49,465 bases of DNA, from contig JAILHD010000042.1 of the NCBI GenBank assembly GCA_024696155.1, positions 1-49,465 on the forward strand, read 5' to 3'. This stretch comes from Treponema sp. (GTDB lineage Bacteria; Spirochaetota; Spirochaetia; Treponematales; Treponemataceae). Below, piece after piece: positions 24,452 through 32,475 of this stretch. The number at the start of each line of letters is the position of its first letter. Position 1 is the first letter of the stretch. A model generated the notes under the pieces. It saw nothing but the letters and a program-made list of their open reading frames with translations. It ran no database searches and was not told the DNA's origin. Position numbers and translations under genes: made by a program.

Positions 24452-24564
24452 GCGAAGTGTAGGACAAAACCGCGCGATATCGCGCTACATGCTGTTTGTG
24501 TAAAGAAACTATAATATGCCGCTACGCGGCGCCACAAACAGAATGTTTTTGTCCCACACTTCGC
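24452..24564. repeat. 113-bp multi-hairpin element (MITE- or REP-like)
   Basis: An outer stem pairs 24452-24469 with 24547-24564 at 17 of 18 positions (arms GCGAAGTGTAGGACAAAA and TTTTGTCCCACACTTCGC). Inside are a perfect 14-bp palindrome GCGCGATATCGCGC (24472-24485), a second stem ACATGCTGTTTGTG (24487-24500) with CACAAACAGAATGT (24533-24546), 13 of 14 paired, and within that a hairpin GCCGC-TAC-GCGGC (24518-24530). Nearly every base belongs to a stem. Its GC-rich cores stand out from the AT-rich flanks. It lies between two divergent promoters and encodes no peptide. No flanking target duplication was seen. Confidence 0.8.
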
Positions 24565-24579
24565 TTCCTCATATCATCT

Positions 24580-24609
24580 TTGTATATTTTAAGAATTCCA
24601 TGCTATAAT
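24580..24609 (+). promoter_or_regulatory. Promoter of the GH42 gene, 6 nt from the start codon
   Basis: TTGTAT (24580-24585), 18 bp, consensus TATAAT (24604-24609), then TTGCGT and ATG at 24616. The multi-hairpin element ends 15 bp upstream of the -35. Confidence 0.6.
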
Positions 24610-24615
24610 TTGCGT

Positions 24616-26598
24616 ATGAATAAAAACGAATTGATTTTTGGCGCCGCATATTACAACGAATATATGCCGTACGACCGCATTGAAAAAGACCTTACTCTGA
24701 TGAAAGAAGCAGGAATGAATACAATCCGCATTGCAGAATCAACCTGGAGTACGGAAGAGCCTCACGACGGAGTGTTCAACTTTAAACCGGTAACTGATGT
24801 TCTGGACGTAGCCGAAAAGCTTGGAATGAATGTAATTATTGGTACACCAACCTATGCAGTTCCAGCATGGCTTGTAAAAAAATATCCAGATATAATGGTT
24901 ACAAACCGTAATGGTCAGGTAAAATACGGCCCGCGCCAGAGTATGGATATCCTTAATCCTGATTTTCTGCGCTATGCAGAAAGAATTATCAGAAAACTTG
25001 CAGAAGCCGTGCAGCCTTATAAATGCGTAATAGGCTTTCAGCTTGATAATGAAACAAAACACTACGACAACTATGGAAAATATGCCCAGAAAAAATTTCT
25101 GGACCACTTGAAAACAAAATATAAAACCACAGATGAGTTTAACAAGGCCTTTACACTAGCCTACTGGAGCAATTCCATTCACGACTGGGACGATATGCCA
25201 GACATTTCTAACAGCATAAACTGGAATCTTCACTGTGAATACGAGCACTTTTTGCGCACTTGCGTTGCCGAATACCTAAACTGGCAGGCAAAAATAATCA
25301 GGGAATATAAGCGTCCTGATCAATTTATTACGCACAACTTTGACTTTGGCTGGATCGGCTATTCGTATGGAGAACAGCCTGGAATTAATCATGCGCAGGC
25401 AAGTTCTGCCGTTACCATCGCCGGCTGCGACATTTACCACCCAAGTCAGGATGAACTTACCGGTGCTGAAATTGCCTTTGGCGGAGACAAAATCCGCACC
25501 CTCAAAAATCAAAATTACATAATTTTGGAAACCGAGGCACAAGGCTTTAAGGAATGGACTCCTTATCCAAAGCAGCTGCGGCTCCAGGCCTTCAGTCACC
25601 TTGCAAGCGGTGCTAACGGACACATGTACTGGAACTGGCACTCAATTCACAACAGCATGGAAACATACTGGAAAGGAGTTCTGGGACACGAACTTCAGCC
25701 GGGCGTAATCTACAACTACGCAAAACAGATTGGCGAAGAATATAAAAAATACGGCCATCAGCTAATCAATCTTAAAAAGAAAAATGAAGTTGCCATTGTT
25801 ACAGATACAGACTCTCTTACAGCTTTAAAATTCTACCCGATGGACTACCCGACCGGCGGACTTTCTTATAACGACGTTCTACGCTGGACGTACGATGCGC
25901 TTTATAAAATGAATGTTGAATGTGATGTTGTAGACATTAATGCACTGAATCCTTCTGATTACAAAATGATTGTCACTCCGGCGCTTTACTGTATCAGTAA
26001 CGATAATACCACAAAACTCTACAACTTTGTAGCAGAAGGCGGAGTTCTCTTTTCATCATTCCGTTCATTTTATGCCGACACTAAAGGCAGCGTTTACGAT
26101 GCGCCTCATCCATACAAGCTTACCGACGTTTTTGGGATGGAATATTCAATGATTACTCAGGCGGGAAACGCAAAAGTTTTGAATCAGCCCGTAGAGGTTT
26201 ATGCAGAACTTATAGAAAATAAAGATGCCCAGATTCTTGCTTCTTATGAGCACAAATACTGGTCTCAGTACGCAGCAGTTACAAAAAACAAGTTCCGCAA
26301 TGGTTGCGCATACTACTTTGCAGCAAAAACTTCGCAGGAAGTGCTTTCGCAAATTTTAAAAGATGCCCTTTCGGAAGCAAAAATCACAGTTCCGCCCGTG
26401 CAGTTCCCCCTCATTATCCGCAGCGGAGACAACTCCAAAGGCAGAAAAGTTCACTATATCTTCAACTATTCCAGCGAAGATTACATTGTACAAAATCCTT
26501 TCGGTGATTGCGTAAACCTCCTCACCGAAAAGCCCTACTTTCACAATGATAAAATTGAGATTTCGGACTGGGATTTTATAATTTTAATGGAGCAATAA
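24616..26598 (+). CDS. GH42 beta-galactosidase
   Basis: Hydrolyses terminal beta-galactosides; GH42 enzymes often act on galacto-oligosaccharides from plant galactans. The TIM barrel starts with FGAAYYNEYMPYDRIEKDL, and WSTEEPHDGVFNF is the usual GH42 block. The acid/base is Glu146 in FQLDNET and the nucleophile is probably Glu305 in IILETEAQG. The trimerisation-type middle domain (about 400-600) and a short C-terminal beta domain complete 660 residues. No signal peptide, so cytoplasmic. I chose the ATG at 24616 since the family starts here and the promoter lies directly upstream; 40 upstream in-frame codons run into the hairpin element. Pairs logically with the broken GH53 galactanase at 38893. 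Stops immediately next to metE. Confidence 0.92.
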   Translation: MNKNELIFGAAYYNEYMPYDRIEKDLTLMKEAGMNTIRIAESTWSTEEPHDGVFNFKPVTDVLDVAEKLGMNVIIGTPTYAVPAWLVKKYPDIMVTNRNGQVKYGPRQSMDILNPDFLRYAERIIRKLAEAVQPYKCVIGFQLDNETKHYDNYGKYAQKKFLDHLKTKYKTTDEFNKAFTLAYWSNSIHDWDDMPDISNSINWNLHCEYEHFLRTCVAEYLNWQAKIIREYKRPDQFITHNFDFGWIGYSYGEQPGINHAQASSAVTIAGCDIYHPSQDELTGAEIAFGGDKIRTLKNQNYIILETEAQGFKEWTPYPKQLRLQAFSHLASGANGHMYWNWHSIHNSMETYWKGVLGHELQPGVIYNYAKQIGEEYKKYGHQLINLKKKNEVAIVTDTDSLTALKFYPMDYPTGGLSYNDVLRWTYDALYKMNVECDVVDINALNPSDYKMIVTPALYCISNDNTTKLYNFVAEGGVLFSSFRSFYADTKGSVYDAPHPYKLTDVFGMEYSMITQAGNAKVLNQPVEVYAELIENKDAQILASYEHKYWSQYAAVTKNKFRNGCAYYFAAKTSQEVLSQILKDALSEAKITVPPVQFPLIIRSGDNSKGRKVHYIFNYSSEDYIVQNPFGDCVNLLTEKPYFHNDKIEISDWDFIILMEQ

Positions 26599-28860
26599 TT
26601 ACGCTCTTCTAAGTTCCCTGGCTGCCACAACAAGGTTCTTAAGACTTGCTACAGTTTCTTCTTCGCCGCGGGTCTTAAGACCACAGTCAGGATTAATCCA
26701 GAGTTTTTCGCGAGGAACTGTTGCAAGCATTTTCTTAAGCGCGCCAGTTATTTCTTCTACAGATGGGACACGTGGTGAATGAATATCATAAACGCCAGGG
26801 CCTACCTGTGTTTTAAAATCTGCCTCTTTAAGTGCTTTAAGAATCTTCAAATCTGAACGGCTTGCTTCAAATGTGATTACATCAGCATCCATTTGATCAA
26901 TCTCGCGGATAATATCATTAAATTCGCTGTAGCACATATGAGTGTGAATCTGAGTTTCTGGCTTTACCTTGGCATGAACAAGACGGAAGGCAGGAATTGC
27001 CCAGTCCAAATATTCACTGTGCCAGTCTGAATGACGCAAAGGCAGTTTTTCTCTAAGAGCCGCTTCATCAATCTGAATGATTTTGATTCCGTTTTTTTCC
27101 AGATCAAGAACTTCTTCGCGAATAGCAAGTGCAATCTGCTGTGTCTGCTCTTTTAAAGAAATATCTTCGCGAGGGAAACTCCAGTTCAAAATTGTAACTG
27201 GACCAGTAAGCATACCTTTTACAATTTTTTTTGTTCTGCTCTGGGCGTATACAGACCAGTCTACTGTCATCGGCTTTGAGCGGGCAACGTCACCCCAAAC
27301 AATTGGCGGTTTTACACAACGTGTTCCGTAAGACTGAACCCAGGCATTCTGAGTAAATACATAGCCTTCCATCTGGCTTCCAAAATACTCAACCATATCG
27401 TTGCGTTCAAATTCACCGTGGACAAGAACATCCAAACCGATTTTTTCCTGAAGCTCAATGCATTCTGCAATTTTCTGTTTGTTAAAATCTTCGTACTGAA
27501 CTTTATTAATCAGACCCTTGCGGAAAGAAGCGCGGTTTGCACGAACTTCTTTTGTCTGCGGAAACGAACCGATTGTTGTAGTTGGGAATGCCGGCAGATT
27601 AAATGTAGATTTCTGGATTTTTTCGCGATAGTAAAAATCAGGCTGGCGGATAAAATCTTTTTCTGTAAGAGCGGCAACTGCATCCTGAACTTTCTGATTT
27701 TTCTGAACACGATTTTTTGCAAAAAGGTTTTTATTTTCTGCAAAGTTTTCGCCAGTTGCAAGGTCATGCAATTCTCCAAGTTTTTCTTCTGCAAAAGAAA
27801 AATATGCCTTTACGTTTTCTTCAAGCTTATCTTCCTGCAAAACTGTGTAAGGTACATGAAGCAACGAGCATGAAGTAGAAATTACCACTCTTTCCGCAGG
27901 AACTGATTTTTCAATTTCTGCAAGCAAGTCTGATTTTTTCTGATAGTCAGCACGCCAGATGTTTTTTCCATTTATTAAACCGGCAAACAAAACTGCATCT
28001 TTTGAAAAACCTGATTTTAAGAGTTCCAGAGTTTTTTTGCCTTCTACAAAATCAAGTCCAATTCCGTCAAAACCAAGACTGCAAACTTCTGAATATACAT
28101 CGCGGACATCTCCAAAGTAAGTCTGAAGAATAATTTTAAGACCTGTATTCTGATGAAGCTGCTCCAAAAGAGCCTTATATATAGAAGAAAACAGTTTTTT
28201 TTGCTCATTATTTACGTCATAAACAAGTGCAGGCTCTGCAAAACTTACATATTCTGCACCAGCATCGCTAAGTGCCTTACCAAGCTGAACATAAGCTGCA
28301 ATTGCTTCGCTTACAAAATCAGACGGCTTTTTTGTGCCTGTATAACTTGCAAGTTCTAAAAAAGTATACAAACCAATAAGAGTTGGAACTGTTTTTACGC
28401 CCTGAGAAAGCGCCTCTTTAAATTCAACCAAAGGCTTTGGGTTTTCTACCAATTTTACTTCAGTTTTATCGCAAAATTCAGGTACAAGATAGTGATAGTT
28501 GGTGTTGAACCATTTTTTCATCGGAAGGGCCTTTACATCCCCTTTATTTCCCTGATAACCGTGAGCGGCTGCAAAATAGGTATCTGTAATATCAAGACCA
28601 AGTTCTTTATAACGTTCTGGAATTACACCAAGTAAAAATGCTGTATCAAGAACATTGTCGTAAAAAGAAAAGTCATTAGAAGGAATAAAATTAATTCCAG
28701 CTTCCTGCTGCTTTTTCCAGCCATAGGCACGGAGCTCTTTTGCTACATTTTCAAGTTCTGTTCTGGAAATTTCACCCTTAAAGTATTTTTCTGTTGCGAA
28801 TTTAAGTTCGCGTCCTTTTCCAATTCGTGGAAATCCGATTACTGATGTTCTTTTTGCCAT
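26599..28860 (-). CDS. metE: Cobalamin-independent methionine synthase MetE
   Basis: Transfers the methyl group of 5-methyltetrahydropteroyl-triglutamate to homocysteine, the last step of methionine synthesis, in the cytoplasm. Both halves of the double barrel are present: the N-terminal RTSVIGFPRIGKGRELKFA block and the C-terminal catalytic barrel with TTTIGSFPQT. Zinc ligands are visible in THMCYSEF (His and Cys), ITFEASRS (Glu) and NPDCGLKTR (Cys726, the same number as in E. coli). 753 residues, full length. A GGTAGG ribosome site precedes the start. A LysR-type gene is divergent at 28996, the usual metR-metE arrangement. No cobalamin or SAM riboswitch is recognisable in the 135-bp gap. 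Confidence 0.96.
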   Translation of the reverse strand: MAKRTSVIGFPRIGKGRELKFATEKYFKGEISRTELENVAKELRAYGWKKQQEAGINFIPSNDFSFYDNVLDTAFLLGVIPERYKELGLDITDTYFAAAHGYQGNKGDVKALPMKKWFNTNYHYLVPEFCDKTEVKLVENPKPLVEFKEALSQGVKTVPTLIGLYTFLELASYTGTKKPSDFVSEAIAAYVQLGKALSDAGAEYVSFAEPALVYDVNNEQKKLFSSIYKALLEQLHQNTGLKIILQTYFGDVRDVYSEVCSLGFDGIGLDFVEGKKTLELLKSGFSKDAVLFAGLINGKNIWRADYQKKSDLLAEIEKSVPAERVVISTSCSLLHVPYTVLQEDKLEENVKAYFSFAEEKLGELHDLATGENFAENKNLFAKNRVQKNQKVQDAVAALTEKDFIRQPDFYYREKIQKSTFNLPAFPTTTIGSFPQTKEVRANRASFRKGLINKVQYEDFNKQKIAECIELQEKIGLDVLVHGEFERNDMVEYFGSQMEGYVFTQNAWVQSYGTRCVKPPIVWGDVARSKPMTVDWSVYAQSRTKKIVKGMLTGPVTILNWSFPREDISLKEQTQQIALAIREEVLDLEKNGIKIIQIDEAALREKLPLRHSDWHSEYLDWAIPAFRLVHAKVKPETQIHTHMCYSEFNDIIREIDQMDADVITFEASRSDLKILKALKEADFKTQVGPGVYDIHSPRVPSVEEITGALKKMLATVPREKLWINPDCGLKTRGEEETVASLKNLVVAARELRRA

Positions 28861-28960
28861 GTTTATTTACCTACCATTCTTATATGTTTATACAGAGTGT
28901 AGCAAAATCGCCAATTAAAGAAAAATACTATTTTCATGCAATTTGTAATAGTTTTTACCT

Positions 28961-28989
28961 ATGACAAAGTCTAAAATCTATGGTAGAAT
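28961..28989 (+). promoter_or_regulatory. Promoter of the LysR gene, 6 nt from the start codon
   Basis: ATGACA (28961-28966), 17 bp, TAGAAT (28984-28989), then CTGATT and ATG at 28996. No ribosome site. The gap to metE would also have to hold the regulator's operator. Confidence 0.55.
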
Positions 28990-28995
28990 CTGATT

Positions 28996-29904
28996 ATGAC
29001 CTTACAGCAGTTAAAATATGCAGTTGCAGTTGCAGAAACAAAGAATATTACAGAAGCTTCTAAAAGACTTTTTATCTCTCAGCCAAGTTTGACGGCCGCC
29101 ATCCACGAACTGGAAGCAGAAATGAAAATCACGATTTTTTCGCGCACAAATAAGGGCGTTATAATTACAAACGAAGGCGACGAGTTTCTTTCTTATGCCC
29201 GCCAGATTATGGAACATGCTTCTCTTTTGGAAGGACGTTACAAGGGCAACGGCGAAGTTAATCCTATTTTTTGCGTAAGTTGTCAGCATTATTCTTTTGC
29301 GGTAGATGCCTTTGTTGAACTTTTGCATAAATATGGCGGCTCAAGTTACGATTTTACAATTCGAGAAACTCAGACTCACGAAATTATAGAAGATGTAAGC
29401 AAACTTAAAAGCGAAGTCGGAGTTCTTTTTAAAAGCCGCAAAAATCAGGATGTAATAGAAAAACTTTTAAAGAAAAATAATCTTTCGTTTGAGCCGCTTT
29501 TTACCACTCCGCTCCATATTTTTATTTCTACATCAAATCCGCTGGCAGAAAAAGATATAGTCACTCTGGAAGACTTAAAACCCTACCCGTACCTGACTTA
29601 CGAACAGGGCGATTATAATTCCTTTTATTTTTCTGAAGAACCGCTTTCTCCAATTGATTTTGACTGTCCTAAAAATATCAAAGTGCGCGACCGTGCAACT
29701 CTTTTTAATCTTTTAATCGGTCTGGACGGCTACACCATCTGTTCTGGCGTAATCAATCAGAAATTGAACGGAAAAAATATTATTTCACGTCCGTTGAACG
29801 TTGATGACAAAATGACTGTAGGCTATATTACAAAAAAAGGCGTAGCACTTTCGCGCTACGCCCAAACCTACATCAAAAGCCTGATAAAATACACCAGCTG
29901 TTAG
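28996..29904 (+). CDS. LysR-family transcriptional regulator, divergent from metE
   Basis: DNA-binding activator or repressor with a small-molecule sensing domain. The N-terminal winged helix is typical: MTLQQLKYAVAVAETKNITE, then RLFISQPSLTAAIHELE. The C-terminal two-lobed sensor spans about 90-300, with the hinge strands ISTSNPLAEK and PYLTYEQGDY. 302 residues. Position suggests it controls metE, as MetR does with homocysteine as co-inducer, but the sensor domain is not close enough to MetR by eye to name it so. The last 4 bp of the gene overlap the stop codon of the convergent TonB-dependent receptor gene. Confidence 0.9.
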   Translation: MTLQQLKYAVAVAETKNITEASKRLFISQPSLTAAIHELEAEMKITIFSRTNKGVIITNEGDEFLSYARQIMEHASLLEGRYKGNGEVNPIFCVSCQHYSFAVDAFVELLHKYGGSSYDFTIRETQTHEIIEDVSKLKSEVGVLFKSRKNQDVIEKLLKKNNLSFEPLFTTPLHIFISTSNPLAEKDIVTLEDLKPYPYLTYEQGDYNSFYFSEEPLSPIDFDCPKNIKVRDRATLFNLLIGLDGYTICSGVINQKLNGKNIISRPLNVDDKMTVGYITKKGVALSRYAQTYIKSLIKYTSC

Positions 29905-32417
29905 AATTTTACCTTTATACCAAAAGAAGGAATTGGAACTCCAATATTAAAGTCTGCAGCTTTTCCTTCGCTGTCCATTTCGCCGGTGTAAGGATTAAAG
30001 TCTTTGTCACCTTTTGGACTATACAAGCCTACAAATACATCCTGGAGGGCAAAGTAGTATTCCCAGCTTGTTTTTCCACCGTGAGTTTTCCATTCACGGG
30101 AGATTCTTAAATCAACCGGGCAGGAAATATTTGTTCTTAGAGTATCGCTATAAACGCTGCTTCTTGTGTAACGCTGAACAACTCTGCCGTCGTCCATTAC
30201 TGCAGCATAGCAGAATACATTTCCGTTATCTTCTTTAGGTGTACCTGTTGCCAAAGTTCCCTTTACAGTAAATGTCCAGCCTTTTCCAAAATGCCAGTTG
30301 CTTACAAGATTCATTGTGTGGAAGCGGTGATAATCCGGATAGTACCATTCATTAATAGGAGCCTTTGCCTCTACCTGAGGATTCTGTCCATCACCCACAT
30401 CTACAGAGTTTTTAAGCTTAGAGTATACAAAGGAGTAAGACATATAACCGTCCCAGCAAGAACCAATCTTCTTTTCTACCATTGCATCAATACCAAAGGC
30501 ATAGCCCTTTCCATTACTCTTAGCAAGAATTTCTACATCGTTATAATTGCTGTCTGCAGTTGTGTATTGGTAAGTCCAGATTCTAGAAAGATAATATTTA
30601 TAATAGGTTTCCAGCTTAAAGTTCCAGCCGCCTTCCAAAGTTGCATCTGCACCTAAAACTCCAAGAATTGCACGGTTAGGATGCATTTCAAAATCTTTTA
30701 AGCCCATTTTTTCTGTAAACATCATTGTTTCGCGAGGAATAGAAACAAAGAGTCCGGAACCTGCACTAATAGAAGCTTTTTCCAATATTCCTTTGTTTCT
30801 CCAAGGGGTAAAAGTAATGTTTGCACGAGGGCAAAGATCTGGAATAAGATTAATTCCATAATCAGTGTCAAAATTATGAAGATTAATAAATTCTCCGCGC
30901 AAGCCAAGTTCTGTCTGAATTAAATCTGCATCAGTTCCATAAGTCCAGGAAATAAAGGCAGCATTATCAAAAATGCTGTTGTCAGAAGATGAACCAGAAT
31001 ATTTTATATGCTGAAAATAGTAATCTTCGCCAATCTGCTGATCACCCCAGCCGTCTATAGAATTTTTATTTTTTCCATTCTGTAAAGTTTCTTCTACACC
31101 AACACAAAGATGATTTTTTTCGTTCAATTCAATTTCGCTTTCCAGGCGGCCGGTTACAAGATGATTATTAATATCTTCCTTATAATCAAGATCAAAACCA
31201 TCAAGACTATAAGTGGCCCCGCTTGTTACCCCAGAATACTTAGCACCATATCTCTCAATAAAATCATCATTGAATTTTACAGTTCCGCTTTCTGTCTGAG
31301 TCATATCCATATCTTCATACATCCAGTTGTAAGAAAGCAGACCGTGGAGCATTACTTTGTCTGTTGCAAGGTATTTAATATTTACACCGCCAAGTGCCTG
31401 ATAAATATCATAATCCATTACACCATGTGTTGTTATGCCGTCTTTTTCGTTTGAACCGTCTGTAGCAAGTCCATCACTTCCAAAAAAGCCGATAACAGAA
31501 ATATCAAGCTCTGGAGTTGGTGTAAAGTTTGCTTTTACAAAAAGGTCGCGAATATATGGAGCGCGCTCAATATCCTTAATGCCTTCTACCCCTGCTGTCT
31601 TAAAGGCCCAGACAATAGGATCAAGATAAGAAAGATGAGAGCCAATAAGCATACCGCCTACGTTTTTACCAAAAGGCACCTGAACAAAGGCATCGGCACA
31701 GGTAGTAGAAATTCCTGCATTTACGTGAAGATTTTCGTAATCTGGTTTAAGGGTTGTGGCTTCCATAAGACCAGACGATGCACGGCCGTATTTTGCAGAA
31801 AAAACACCGTTCGAAAGTTTTATCGAATCAACTATAGAAGGATAAAAGAAGGAAGCTCCTCCGCCCCAGTGGTATGGGAACAAAAGATACATGCCATCAA
31901 GAGTGTATCCAAGTTCTCTTGGCTGGCCGCCGCGCACAGAAGGTTCTGAGCCCCAGGCACCGCTATAAGAAACACCAGGCAAAGTGCGCACAGAAGCCAT
32001 ACAGTCTTCTACAAGGCCCACATTTGCAGTAGTCTTCATTTCTTCTTTTGTGATTACGGTAGAAACACCAGTTTTTTCTTCTGTACTCTCTGGAGCGGCA
32101 CGGTTTACAACAAGTTCCTTTCCTTCGATTACGCTGGCAATAGACATTCCAACTTCTACAACATCTTCTGTTCCGTTGAATTTTACAGAAGCCGGTGAAT
32201 AGCCTGGAAGCGTTGCAGTAATTGTTCCAGAAGTAACAGAATCTGGAAGTTCCAGAACGGCATTTCCTTCTTCATCTGCAAAGGCTTCTACATTCTTAAA
32301 TGTGATTTTTGCGCCTTCCAGCGGGAAATCAAGATCTTTATCTGTTACTAAAAGTTTTAGTTCACCCGCAAAAGCAATTGCAGGCAAAACCATCAATAAA
32401 AACATTAATTTTTTCAT
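29901..32417 (-). CDS. TonB-dependent outer-membrane receptor with N-terminal carboxypeptidase-regulatory-like domain
   Basis: Outer-membrane beta-barrel importing a large or scarce ligand with TonB energy. A signal peptide cut after AIAFA is followed by a small beta domain at about 20-95 (GELKLLVTDKDLDFPLEGAK, a CarboxypepD_reg-like fold) and a plug domain with TVITKEEM, RTLPGVSYSGAWGSEPSVRGG and YTLDGMYLLFPYHWGG. The rest is a barrel of alternating strands ending in the aromatic FGIKVKF. 838 residues. It starts 59 bp after the M16 protease on the same strand, so a protease-receptor pair is likely. The ligand cannot be named. A hairpin covers its ribosome site. The stop overlaps that of the LysR gene. 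Confidence 0.85.
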   Translation of the reverse strand: MKKLMFLLMVLPAIAFAGELKLLVTDKDLDFPLEGAKITFKNVEAFADEEGNAVLELPDSVTSGTITATLPGYSPASVKFNGTEDVVEVGMSIASVIEGKELVVNRAAPESTEEKTGVSTVITKEEMKTTANVGLVEDCMASVRTLPGVSYSGAWGSEPSVRGGQPRELGYTLDGMYLLFPYHWGGGASFFYPSIVDSIKLSNGVFSAKYGRASSGLMEATTLKPDYENLHVNAGISTTCADAFVQVPFGKNVGGMLIGSHLSYLDPIVWAFKTAGVEGIKDIERAPYIRDLFVKANFTPTPELDISVIGFFGSDGLATDGSNEKDGITTHGVMDYDIYQALGGVNIKYLATDKVMLHGLLSYNWMYEDMDMTQTESGTVKFNDDFIERYGAKYSGVTSGATYSLDGFDLDYKEDINNHLVTGRLESEIELNEKNHLCVGVEETLQNGKNKNSIDGWGDQQIGEDYYFQHIKYSGSSSDNSIFDNAAFISWTYGTDADLIQTELGLRGEFINLHNFDTDYGINLIPDLCPRANITFTPWRNKGILEKASISAGSGLFVSIPRETMMFTEKMGLKDFEMHPNRAILGVLGADATLEGGWNFKLETYYKYYLSRIWTYQYTTADSNYNDVEILAKSNGKGYAFGIDAMVEKKIGSCWDGYMSYSFVYSKLKNSVDVGDGQNPQVEAKAPINEWYYPDYHRFHTMNLVSNWHFGKGWTFTVKGTLATGTPKEDNGNVFCYAAVMDDGRVVQRYTRSSVYSDTLRTNISCPVDLRISREWKTHGGKTSWEYYFALQDVFVGLYSPKGDKDFNPYTGEMDSEGKAADFNIGVPIPSFGIKVKF

Positions 32418-32423
32418 TTTTGA

Positions 32424-32455
32424 AATCCTCGTTATCTTTTAGACACCTGAGGATT
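32424..32455 (-). promoter_or_regulatory. Hairpin sequestering the ribosome site of the receptor gene
   Basis: In the minus-strand transcript AATCCTC (32455-32449) can pair with GAGGATT (32430-32424) across an 18-nt loop. The 3' arm is the Shine-Dalgarno sequence GAGG, 9 nt before the receptor ATG. It lies in the 58-bp gap between protease and receptor genes. Confidence 0.5.
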
Positions 32456-32475
32456 CCAAAAGTGTTACTTATTTT

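Noticed and set aside
27418-27873. Plus-strand frame rich in Phe and Cys
   Set aside because: Antisense to the highly conserved metE coding sequence; composition typical of a shadow frame.
28861-28995. Cobalamin or SAM riboswitch upstream of metE
   Set aside because: The gap is 135 bp, shared with a divergent promoter, and no conserved B12 box or SAM-I core was seen.
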